Positions 16,542 through 24,331 of a stretch of DNA of 64,000 nucleotides are shown piece after piece. The DNA comes from Haliscomenobacter sp033763495 (lineage in GTDB: Bacteria; Bacteroidota; Bacteroidia; Chitinophagales; Saprospiraceae): NCBI RefSeq assembly GCF_033763495.1, contig NZ_JANRKL010000233.1, positions 1 through 64,000 of the forward strand. Direction: 5' to 3'. The notes below the pieces were generated by a model. It made no database searches and was not told the origin of the DNA. It was given only the letters and a program-made list of their open reading frames with translations. Numbering within the stretch: the first letter of the stretch is position 1; every line of letters begins with the position of its first letter. The position numbers were made by a program, and so were the translations under genes.

Positions 16542-17300
16542 ATGAAAATCATCGATTTGTCGGTAACCATTTCAACAGACATCAAAGAGCCCCTACCCAC
16601 TACCATCGAGTACGAGGACCACAAAGAGGGGGCGAAAAAGATGGGGGCGAAACTCTTCAAAGGTTTACCCAGCGATGCCTTTCTGGAAGGCAATGGTCCG
16701 GCTGGAGAGTTTTTGTACGTAACGGGCCATACGGGCACCCACATTGATGCGCCCTGGCATTATTTCCCAACTTGTGCCGGGAAGCCGTCCCGTACCATCG
16801 AGGAGTTGCCGCTGGAATGGTTCTTCTCGGATGGGGTTGTGCTGGATTTTACCGACAAACCCGATGGATATTGCATCACGGTGGCAGACTTGCAGGAAAA
16901 ACTGGCAGCCATCAATTATGCACTTAAACCTTTCGATATTGTCCTGATCCGTTGTGATGCCGACAAACGCCTGCACGATGAAGATTTTGTCAGAATCCAT
17001 GTAGGTGCTTCCGCTGAAGCCACCCATTGGTTAATTGATCAAGGCATCAAAGTGATGGGTACCGATGGTTGGGGGTGGGATATTCCCATGCACATCCAGG
17101 TGCAGGATTATTTGCAAAATCCACGGCCAGGGGTAATTTGGGCCGCCCATTACGTAGGTCGGGAAAAAGAATATTGTCAAATTGAAAAACTGGCCAATCT
17201 GGATCAATTGCCACCCTTTGGGTTCAAAGTGGCTTGTTTTCCAGCGAAGATTAAAGGTGGAAGTGCTGGTTGGACGAGGGCGGTGGCGATATTTGAATGA
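16542..17300 (+). CDS. Cyclase family protein (kynurenine formamidase-like hydrolase)
   Basis: A 252-residue metal-dependent hydrolase of the cyclase/kynurenine formamidase family (PF04199 type). The metal-binding motif GTHIDAPWH is at 65-73, preceded by H63. Later conserved parts are the FDIVLIRCDADKR strand and the KVMGTDGWGWD segment. Relatives hydrolyse cyclic amides, formamides or lactone-like rings. It follows the ABM gene by 6 bp. The stop TGA is part of a GAATGAC repeat unit in the following inverted repeat. The exact ring substrate is unknown. Tryptophan breakdown is one reading, but no other kynurenine gene is near. Confidence 0.85.
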   Translation: MKIIDLSVTISTDIKEPLPTTIEYEDHKEGAKKMGAKLFKGLPSDAFLEGNGPAGEFLYVTGHTGTHIDAPWHYFPTCAGKPSRTIEELPLEWFFSDGVVLDFTDKPDGYCITVADLQEKLAAINYALKPFDIVLIRCDADKRLHDEDFVRIHVGASAEATHWLIDQGIKVMGTDGWGWDIPMHIQVQDYLQNPRPGVIWAAHYVGREKEYCQIEKLANLDQLPPFGFKVACFPAKIKGGSAGWTRAVAIFE

Positions 17301-17386
17301 CGAATAATTCGAATGACGAATGACGAATTTTGGGTCACTGAGCGGAGCCGAAGTGCCTCCAAATTAGTTATTCGTCATTCGAATTT
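17299..17386. repeat. Inverted repeat with GAATGAC units
   Basis: Arms 17306-17333 and 17359-17386 pair imperfectly and are made of ACGAATG/GAATGAC units. The inner part reads TCACTGAGCGGAGCCGAAGTG, a stem-loop core. It lies between the convergent cyclase gene and the gene ending at 17409. The cyclase stop codon is in the first repeat unit, just outside the left arm. Confidence 0.75.
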
Positions 17387-17408
17387 GAGTTGATACATCT
17401 TTAGTTTT

Positions 17409-17924
17409 CTACACGAACAATAAAATCAAGGTTAAAATAATTCCACCCAAAGTAAAATACAAACCCCGCTTAAATATGGTGGTTTGGGGCATGAACATCC
17501 AAAAGGCAGAAATCACAAAAAACAGCAAAGAGAGCCCAAAAAAGATGTTGAAGTAATACAAAGGATCTTCGGTTTTTGCCTTGTGCAAATGGGTCATTTT
17601 TTCCAGAATAGTCGGCAGTTGTTTTACTTTAAACTCAGCTTTCCCGGTGCTTTTGTTGTAGGTTCCGTCCCGGAAATAAATCAAATCACCTTCAGTTTTG
17701 TCCACTTTGAATTGCCGCATTTTCAGCATTTCCCCAATCTCTTTTTCACTGGCATTGGGTTTGATCATTTGAACAATCTGCTTCTCTTTTTTTAAAAAAT
17801 CAGTATCACGAAAAATCAAAATCACTCCGCTTATGGCGTAAACAGCCATGATACCAGCGAGGAAAAAGCCCAAATAGCGGTGAATCACCCGCATGTTGTT
17901 GCTAAAGGAATTTGAGGTAGACAT
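17409..17924 (-). CDS. PepSY-associated membrane protein
   Basis: A 171-residue inner-membrane protein with one N-terminal helix (about 18-37) after the motif VIHRYLGFF, a soluble PepSY-like domain of about 80 residues, and two C-terminal helices (DPLYYFNIFFGLSLLFFVI and GGIILTLILLFV). The layout resembles PepSY_TM proteins, which in other species work in iron uptake or as reductase-like subunits. I use the ATG at 17924. It follows the outer-membrane-protein gene by 26 bp on the same strand, suggesting one operon. Function not recognised beyond the family. Confidence 0.6.
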   Translation of the reverse strand: MSTSNSFSNNMRVIHRYLGFFLAGIMAVYAISGVILIFRDTDFLKKEKQIVQMIKPNASEKEIGEMLKMRQFKVDKTEGDLIYFRDGTYNKSTGKAEFKVKQLPTILEKMTHLHKAKTEDPLYYFNIFFGLSLLFFVISAFWMFMPQTTIFKRGLYFTLGGIILTLILLFV

Positions 17925-17950
17925 AATCACAAATGTGTTTTGGTAAAAAA

Positions 17951-18619
17951 TTAGTTAAAGTCCCAGCGGGCAAATAACCCATAATTGTCTGCAAAGATTT
18001 TGTTTGGCCCTATTTGATCTAGATTGGCCCCCAGGCCAAAAGCCAGGGATTTTCTTTTCAGTCCACTGCGAAGATACAAGTAACTTCGGTTATGGATTCC
18101 CTCCTTTAGGTTGTGATTGTAAATAAACTGCAAACGGTTGTACCATGTCCATTTTTCGTTGAGGGGTGGTTTATATTCGTATAGTCCGAATAGTTTAAAA
18201 TCAAGGTCTTCATTTAGAAACAAGGATGCAACCGTAACTGCCAGAACTTTTTTGGAGGTGTAATTGTGCTGAGGGCCAACGATCGGCGAAAACCCAGCAA
18301 CCGAATTGATCTCCATTCCTGCCATTATCCCGAAACCCTTGCCCAAAGAATAACTAAATTGTGCTGGTATGGTGATGCTATTTTGGGGTATTTTTTGGTT
18401 GTAGCTAGCCGAATAGGTCGCTACACTAAAGAACCCAAATTTGCTATCGGGGCTAAATTTTTTCTTGATGACTACTTGGAAATAAAATTGGTCATTACCA
18501 AAAAGCATCTCTACCGGAAGCGGGGGTTCTGGTGCCTGCGCATTCAACTTGAAAAATGCCAAAAGTGCCAAACAAAACGCAAACACGTTTGGCCCTGTGC
18601 AGGTTGTTGCTATTCTCAC
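17951..18619 (-). CDS. Predicted outer-membrane beta-barrel protein, unknown function
   Basis: About 222 residues: a signal peptide ending near KLNAQA, then alternating amphipathic strands ending in a terminal aromatic strand (NYGLFARWDFN). This suggests a small barrel, but I recognise no family. The open frame begins with TTG codons at 18646. I prefer the GTG at 18619, which leaves a normal signal peptide and lets the TATTTTTG box (minus strand, 18651-18644) act as a -7 promoter element. It probably forms an operon with the PepSY-type gene downstream. Confidence 0.55.
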   Translation of the reverse strand: MRIATTCTGPNVFAFCLALLAFFKLNAQAPEPPLPVEMLFGNDQFYFQVVIKKKFSPDSKFGFFSVATYSASYNQKIPQNSITIPAQFSYSLGKGFGIMAGMEINSVAGFSPIVGPQHNYTSKKVLAVTVASLFLNEDLDFKLFGLYEYKPPLNEKWTWYNRLQFIYNHNLKEGIHNRSYLYLRSGLKRKSLAFGLGANLDQIGPNKIFADNYGLFARWDFN

Positions 18620-18710
18620 GATTTTGAGGTATTGATGTAGCAACAAAAATAGACTAGAGTTCAGGCTGAAACATTGCGGTACAGCAACAATTTTGTTGTA
18701 GTATTTGCTA

Positions 18711-19280
18711 TTACAATTCGGATTTTAGTCGGCTTAAGGTATAGGGAGTAACACCCAGGTACGTAGCTACGATTTTGTTGGAAAGTCTTGACAGAATTCT
18801 GGGCTGGTAATCCATCAGCCATTTAAGCCGTTCTAAGGCATTCTGCCCCTGAAGGTCAAAAATTCGTCTCTGTGAAGTGATATACGCCATTTCTAGAATA
18901 TCTCGGTAGATAAAATTAATTTGAGGTACGGTACTTACCAGCTTGTAGAAATTCTGTCGCGAAATGACGAGTAACTCTGACTTTTCCACCGCCTGAATGA
19001 ACTCAGTTGAGGGCTTCTGCTCGATAAGGCTACTTAAAGCAGTTCCAAATTTACCTTCAAAAGCGAAATACCGAGTCACTTCCTTCCCCTCGCTATTGAT
19101 GTAATAAAACCTCAGGCAGCCTTTATTTACAAAGATGTTGAAGGGGCAAACATCTCCTTCCAAAAGCAAAAATTCATTTCTTTTTACCGATTTGGGTTTA
19201 AAATACGTACAAATTCCAGAAAACGTCTCTTGGTCTATTGCTATTTTAGCGTTAATGTATTCGTAGAGTAACTGGTGCAT
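18711..19280 (-). CDS. Crp/Fnr-family transcriptional regulator
   Basis: A 189-residue regulator with an N-terminal cyclic-nucleotide-binding-like beta roll (about 20-125, including KRNEFLLLEGDVCPFNIFV) and a C-terminal helix-turn-helix ending in ATYLGVTPYTLSRLKSEL. The phosphate-binding arginine pattern of true cAMP receptors is not obvious. This is usual for the short Bacteroidota Crp-like group, whose ligands are mostly unknown. It sits just upstream of the outer-membrane protein and PepSY genes on the same strand, so these are candidate targets. Confidence 0.82.
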   Translation of the reverse strand: MHQLLYEYINAKIAIDQETFSGICTYFKPKSVKRNEFLLLEGDVCPFNIFVNKGCLRFYYINSEGKEVTRYFAFEGKFGTALSSLIEQKPSTEFIQAVEKSELLVISRQNFYKLVSTVPQINFIYRDILEMAYITSQRRIFDLQGQNALERLKWLMDYQPRILSRLSNKIVATYLGVTPYTLSRLKSEL

Positions 19281-19346
19281 TAATTGCTAATTGTGAGATC
19301 AGAAGTAAGGAATGAGCGAGAAATAAGGAATAGAGAAAACTGCAAA

Positions 19347-19697
19347 TTATATCTCACCATCCTCTTCCCGCTGTTTTTTCGTCTTATTCACATTTCCTCT
19401 AGGGTTTCGTCCGTATTTCTGTCTATAGTCATCAACATGCTCATCCTCGATCTTTCTGGCCTTTCCCTTTCCCATGATTCCCTTGATAAGGACTTTAGCA
19501 AAAAAACGAATCCAACCTACTGCTCGATTGAGATAATCTACCTGCTCCCGCATGCGTGAAGAATAACCGTCTTCTTCAATAGGCTTGTCACTAATTCCAT
19601 ATTTAAAAAGGTCATCTTCTTCGCTGTCGTAAACGCCATACAGATGGTGTTCTTTGTTGTTTTTATTGGAGTGCCATGAAACTTCATACCTAATCTT
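19347..19697 (-). pseudogene. Orphan GIY-YIG-like nuclease toxin fragment
   Basis: An open frame of 116 codons without an in-frame ATG for its first 48 codons; it opens right after a TAG at 19698-19700. The product has EVSWHSNKNNKEHHLYGVYD, then FKYGISDKP, SSRMREQ, KARKIEDEHV and GRNPRGN. Order and spacing fit a GIY-YIG nuclease: YGVY for GIY, KYGIS for YIG, a conserved arginine, a glutamate and an asparagine. Similar C-termini occur on Rhs-type polymorphic toxins. Here no Rhs body precedes it. The nearest ATG (19687) is one base out of frame, and the first in-frame ATG (19553) would lose the GIY-YIG core. I read it as a stranded or frameshifted toxin tip. Confidence 0.5.
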
Positions 19698-20265
19698 CTA
19701 CATCCCAAGCCTGTTCATTGCTATAGGTTTCAATTGGAAAAGCAGGGGTATATTCGTACTTAGCCTTGGTTTTACGGGTATAGGCGGTTGAAGGAAGGTA
19801 AAGCAGTGCCTCAAAAGTAAGATCTTTGGGCATTAGGCTAGGGTCTTTCAGAACAGCCTCATAGGCTTCCTGGCCATTGGCGACCACACAACAGCGTGCA
19901 TAAAGGAAATTATCTACAGAAAAATAACGATCCAACGCCCACGCATCTTCACCAATATGCTTGGCAAAGGCGAGACCATCCAAGGTGTACAACTTCTCTG
20001 ACAAGATGTCGGCAAATTCGAAAATGTGACGCACCGGCCCTTGCTCCAGATAAGCCACTGCTGGCACCAACACAGCGTCGTCCTCTTCTTCTTTTTCCCA
20101 ATCCAACAATGCGATGATTTCCCAAAAGTGCTTCTCGCTCAATGGATTCTTTAAGTGATCCTGGTTTAGTTCAACGCTGATTTCGCCTTCGGGATATTTC
20201 TCCTGCAGCTCGCGAATCATGTTTTCATTCAGGGCCCGAATGGGAATTTTAATGGTTTGCGTCAT
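19690..20265 (-). CDS. DUF4240 domain-containing protein
   Basis: A 191-residue cytoplasmic protein. After an N-terminal segment with IRALNENMIRELQEKYPEG, it has a DUF4240-like region: HFWEIIALLDWEKEEEDD, then IFEFADILSEKLYTLD and NFLYARCCVVANGQEAYEAVL. DUF4240 has no proven function. I chose the ATG at 20265; a GTG at 20286 adds seven residues. It lies immediately upstream of the GIY-YIG-like toxin fragment on the same strand and slightly overlaps it, so an immunity role is possible but unproven. Confidence 0.65.
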   Translation of the reverse strand: MTQTIKIPIRALNENMIRELQEKYPEGEISVELNQDHLKNPLSEKHFWEIIALLDWEKEEEDDAVLVPAVAYLEQGPVRHIFEFADILSEKLYTLDGLAFAKHIGEDAWALDRYFSVDNFLYARCCVVANGQEAYEAVLKDPSLMPKDLTFEALLYLPSTAYTRKTKAKYEYTPAFPIETYSNEQAWDVED

Positions 20266-20505
20266 ACTGAAAAAGTTATGCTTCACCTATTGACCAATAC
20301 ACAGGGTAAACAAAAATAAACTTTTTTGAGCGAAAAAGAAAATTAAGTTTGTATAATTCTTCGTATCCCTCTCCCGCCCAAACAAGTCCCAATTCTGCAC
20401 AGAATTTCCCGACCTTTAATTTGTAGCCTAGCCGAACAAAGCAGACATTTGCAGAGCCAAGCTAATTTGTTTAGCTTGGAATCTTTTTCAACCTATTTTA
20501 CCGAA

Positions 20506-22794
20506 ATGAACACAAATAAAACCTTAAAAGAAGAAGCGCTACATTACCACGCCAAAGGACGCCCGGGAAAAATCGAAGTGATTCCCACCAAGGAAACCGC
20601 TACCCAGCGCGACTTGACCCTGGCCTATTCCCCTGGTGTAGCCGAACCTTGCCTGGAAATTGAGGCCGACCCCGAAGCCGTTTACAAATACACCGCCAAA
20701 GGCAACCTGGTCGCCGTTATTTCCAATGGAACTGCGGTATTGGGCCTGGGCGATATTGGGCCGGCAGCAGGCAAACCCGTAATGGAAGGCAAGGGCTTGT
20801 TGTTTAAAATCTACGCCGACATCGATGTATTCGACCTGGAGTTGAACACCAAGGATGTCGACGAATTTGTACGGACGGTGAAAATTCTTGAGCCCACTTT
20901 TGGTGGCGTAAACCTGGAAGACATCTCCGCTCCCGAGTGTTTTGAAATCGAAGAGCGCCTCAAAGCCGAATTGAATATCCCGGTGATGCACGACGACCAG
21001 CACGGCACCGCCATCATCAGCGCAGCAGCCTTGTTGAATGCACTAGAAATTGTGGGGAAAGACATTGACAAAGTCAAAATCGTGGTCAATGGCGCGGGGG
21101 CTTCGGCCATTTCCTGCTCCAAACTCTACCATAGCCTGGGTGCCAAAAAAGCGAACATGTTCATGTTTGACTCTAAAGGTTTGATCCACCCCAGCCGCAC
21201 CAATCTGGATGGCAAAAAAAGTGAATTTGCCAACGACCACGCTCCTGCCGAAACAACGCTGGCTGATGCCCTCGTAGGTGCTGACGTATTCATCGGCCTT
21301 TCCAAAGGCAATGTATTGAACCAGGAAATGGTTAAGGTTATGGCCAAAGACTGCATCGTTTTTGCAATGGCCAACCCCACCCCTGAAATCAGTTACGAGG
21401 AAGCCACTGCTGCCCGGGAAGACATCATCATCGCCACTGGCCGCAGCGATTATCCCAATCAGGTCAACAACGTATTGGGTTTTCCCTACATTTTCCGTGG
21501 TGCCTTGGACGTTCGTTCCAAAGAAATCAATGAAGCCATGAAGCTTGCAGCGGTGCGCGCCCTGGCAGCACTGGCCAAAAAGCCCGTACCTGACATCGTC
21601 AACATGGCCTATGGCAAAGAAAATATGGCTTTTGGCCGGGAGTACATCATCCCCAAACCCACCGACCCCCGTTTGCTCACCGCAGTGGCACCAGCCGTGG
21701 CTAAGGCTGCGATGGATTCGGGTGTGGCCAAATTCCCGATCAAAGACTGGGATGCTTACGAAACCCAGTTGGCCAAACGCCTCGGGCTAGACAATACCCT
21801 TACCAAGGCCATCATCAGCCAGGCCAAGCGCAACCCCAAGCGGGTGGTGCTGGCCGATGCCGAGAACCTGGCCGTACTCAAAGCCGCCCAACAGGTCAAG
21901 GACGAGCGGATCGCCACACCAATTTTGCTGGGCAATGTCCAAAAAATCCATGCCCTGATCCAGGAAAACCAGTTGAATTTGCAAGATGTCAGCATCATTG
22001 ATCCAATGCGGCCTCAAAGCGAATCGGAACAAGCCCGTTTAGAAAAATATGGTGACTTGTTTTTCGAAAAACGCAAGCGGAAAGGGTTTAACAAATCCGA
22101 AGCCCACGACATCTTGCGCCGCCGCAATTACTTCGGAGCCATGATGGTAGAAATTGGTGAAGCGGATGCCCTGATTGGAGGAATGACCCGCAATTACCCC
22201 GATACGGTACGGCCATCCCTACAAATCATTGGTCGCCAGCCAGGCGTAAAAAAAGTGGCGGGCATGTACATCCTGATGAGTCGTTTTGGGCCACTTTTCC
22301 TTGCCGATACCACCGTCAACTTCAATCCAAGCGCGGAAGAGATAGTAGAAATTGCTGAATTGGCTGCCAAAGAAATTGAAAAGTTCAACATCAAGCCTCG
22401 CGTTGCTTTGTTGACTTACTCCAATTTTGGGAGCGCCGATGGTGAAGATGCGGTTAAAATGCGTTTGGCCACGGAGTTGTTGAAAGCCAAACACCCTGAG
22501 ATGGTCGTAGATGGTGAAATGCAAGCCCACTTGCCTTTTGATCAGGAATTACTGCAGGAAAACCATCCCTTCTGCGACCTGGTTGGTGGCGGTGCAAACC
22601 TGTTAATTTTTCCCAACCTTTCGGCTTCCAATATCGCCTACAACCTGGTTAAGGAAGTAGCCGACATTGAAAAAATCGGACCGGTTTTGCTGGGGCTCAA
22701 AAAACCAGCTCACGTCTTGCAATTGGGCAGTACGACGCGGGAAATTGTGAACATGATCGCCATTGCAGTGGTGGATGCACAAACCATCAAATAA
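20506..22794 (+). CDS. maeB: NADP-dependent malic enzyme with phosphotransacetylase-like domain
   Basis: A 762-residue malic enzyme of the MaeB type (the E. coli enzyme is similar in length), oxidatively decarboxylating malate to pyruvate. Residues about 1-160 are the malic N domain (AYSPGVAEPCLEI, VMHDDQHGTA with catalytic aspartates), 160-415 the NAD-binding domain (VVNGAGASAISC), and 430-762 a phosphotransacetylase-like regulatory domain (VVLADAENLAVLKAA onward). The ATG at 20506 is 11 residues before GRPGKIEV, as in relatives; the frame upstream to 20449 uses a TTG. The MFS gene starts 12 bp after its stop. Confidence 0.93.
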   Translation: MNTNKTLKEEALHYHAKGRPGKIEVIPTKETATQRDLTLAYSPGVAEPCLEIEADPEAVYKYTAKGNLVAVISNGTAVLGLGDIGPAAGKPVMEGKGLLFKIYADIDVFDLELNTKDVDEFVRTVKILEPTFGGVNLEDISAPECFEIEERLKAELNIPVMHDDQHGTAIISAAALLNALEIVGKDIDKVKIVVNGAGASAISCSKLYHSLGAKKANMFMFDSKGLIHPSRTNLDGKKSEFANDHAPAETTLADALVGADVFIGLSKGNVLNQEMVKVMAKDCIVFAMANPTPEISYEEATAAREDIIIATGRSDYPNQVNNVLGFPYIFRGALDVRSKEINEAMKLAAVRALAALAKKPVPDIVNMAYGKENMAFGREYIIPKPTDPRLLTAVAPAVAKAAMDSGVAKFPIKDWDAYETQLAKRLGLDNTLTKAIISQAKRNPKRVVLADAENLAVLKAAQQVKDERIATPILLGNVQKIHALIQENQLNLQDVSIIDPMRPQSESEQARLEKYGDLFFEKRKRKGFNKSEAHDILRRRNYFGAMMVEIGEADALIGGMTRNYPDTVRPSLQIIGRQPGVKKVAGMYILMSRFGPLFLADTTVNFNPSAEEIVEIAELAAKEIEKFNIKPRVALLTYSNFGSADGEDAVKMRLATELLKAKHPEMVVDGEMQAHLPFDQELLQENHPFCDLVGGGANLLIFPNLSASNIAYNLVKEVADIEKIGPVLLGLKKPAHVLQLGSTTREIVNMIAIAVVDAQTIK

Positions 22795-22806
22795 TTGAGC
22801 AGAAAG

Positions 22807-24027
22807 ATGACGCTGCACCATCCCTCCTCGGGAACAACTGAGCTGCGGCCACGCAGCGTCATCATTTTGCTTGGTAGTTTGAATGGCTTGATGCCTTTCA
22901 CTACCGACTTGTACTTGCCTGCTTTTCCAGCTATAGCCCGGCATTTTCAAACGGATATTGGCCTAGTTACCCTTTCCATGAGTAGTTTTTTTATCGGTTC
23001 CTGCGTTGGGCAAATCATCAATGGCCCGGTGTTGGATCGATTTGGTCGCAAATATCCGATGTTGCTGGGTTTGAGTTTATTTTTACTGGCTTCCCTGGGC
23101 TGTGCTTTGGCTCCAAGTATTGAATGGTTGATCAGTTTGCGTTTTTTTCAGGCCCTGGGCATCAGCATGTGCGCGGTGGGGAGCCGGGCAGTTGTGCGGG
23201 ATATTTTTCCAGTCGACCAAACGGCGAGTATCTTCTCTACTTTGGCCCTGATCATGGGTGTTGCCCCCATCATTGCGCCTAGTGTGGGCTCCTGGGTCTT
23301 GTACTATTTTGACTGGCGCAGTATCTTTTTCCTTTTGGCCATCATGGCTGCGGTGTTGTTTTTTGCTTTGTACCGGTGGTTGCCCCATGTCAAACGTTCG
23401 GATGCCAATTATTCGTTACACCCCAAAGCGGTTCTGGGCAATTATTGGTCGGTGCTGCGTACGCCCAATTTTTTGGCCTATAGCCTTGTGGCGGCCATGG
23501 CGAGTGCCGCTTTGTTCGCCTGGATTTCCAGCTCTTCTTTCATTTTTATCCGACTACTGGGTTTGACAGAACAACAATTTGGCTGGGTATTCGCTACTAC
23601 TGCTTCATGCCTCATCCTGAGCAATCAGTTGAATCGAATATTGTTGAAAAAATTCCGGAGTGAACAGATTGCGCTGGTTGCGGCAATTGTACAGTTGTTG
23701 GTTTGTGGGGGGCTTTTTCTGATTGTGCAATACGCCTTTAATGTACCTATTTTGCTGCTGGGCTTGTGTGCTTTCATGTTGTGTTTGGGTTTGATCACCC
23801 CCAATGCCATGGCCCTGGCGCTGCGGCCTTTCACTCAAAACGTGGGTAGTGCCACCGCCATGATGGGCAGCATTCAAATGGCTTGCAGTGCTTTGACTAC
23901 TGCTGGTTTGAGTTATTTCCAAAAAGGCTCTGCTTTGCCGATGGTCGTCGCCATGATGGGTATCATTAGTGTGAGCATTGGAGTGCAATATTGGGTGAGG
24001 AGCAAAAATAAAGCGCTGGAAAGTTAA
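22807..24027 (+). CDS. Bcr/CflA-type MFS drug exporter
   Basis: A 406-residue major-facilitator protein with twelve predicted helices. MFS motif A appears as GPVLDRFGRKYPML after the second helix, and FTTDLYLPAFPAIARHF near the N-terminus is typical of the Bcr/CflA (DHA1) drug efflux group. I use the ATG at 22807 rather than the TTG at 22795. It follows maeB by 12 bp and may be co-transcribed, although no functional link is evident. Drugs or metabolites exported are unknown. Confidence 0.85.
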   Translation: MTLHHPSSGTTELRPRSVIILLGSLNGLMPFTTDLYLPAFPAIARHFQTDIGLVTLSMSSFFIGSCVGQIINGPVLDRFGRKYPMLLGLSLFLLASLGCALAPSIEWLISLRFFQALGISMCAVGSRAVVRDIFPVDQTASIFSTLALIMGVAPIIAPSVGSWVLYYFDWRSIFFLLAIMAAVLFFALYRWLPHVKRSDANYSLHPKAVLGNYWSVLRTPNFLAYSLVAAMASAALFAWISSSSFIFIRLLGLTEQQFGWVFATTASCLILSNQLNRILLKKFRSEQIALVAAIVQLLVCGGLFLIVQYAFNVPILLLGLCAFMLCLGLITPNAMALALRPFTQNVGSATAMMGSIQMACSALTTAGLSYFQKGSALPMVVAMMGIISVSIGVQYWVRSKNKALES

Positions 24028-24088
24028 AGCCAATCTCATTAACATTAGAAAAAGGTGCATTCAGCGCAGAGTTGTGCTGAGGTCTGCC

Positions 24089-24204
24089 AACCCCCGACCC
24101 CTAAAGGGGAGTACATTTTTGGTAACCTAAGATTTTAACTTTTCAATTAAAAAGTAAGATTTTAAACTTACCTAATATGTACTCCCCTTTAGGGGTCGGG
24201 GGTT
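24089..24204. repeat. Perfect 28-bp inverted repeat, CCCCGACCCCTAAAGGGG type
   Basis: Arms 24089-24116 and 24177-24204 are perfect reverse complements over 28 bp (AACCCCCGACCCCTAAAGGG, continuing GGAGTACAT). The 60-base AT-rich loop holds TAAGATTTTAA twice. Each arm also contains its own CCCCTAAAGGGG palindrome. It lies in the 304-bp gene-free stretch 24028-24331 between the MFS and rhamnosidase genes; the rest of that stretch shows nothing recognisable. No target-site duplication flanks it. Confidence 0.85.
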
Positions 24205-24331
24205 CTGGAGCTTGGGTAAAATAAAGCGCTGATTGCATACAAACGCTAAAGGCAGGTAAGTTCAGGTAGGTAAATGCACCGGGAAAGTGCTATTTTAGGC
24301 TCTTAAAGCAATCAGATCAAATAACACATCG

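Noticed and set aside
24089..24204. Perfect inverted repeat as a transposon remnant
   Set aside because: No target-site duplication and no transposase fragment; kept only as an inverted repeat.
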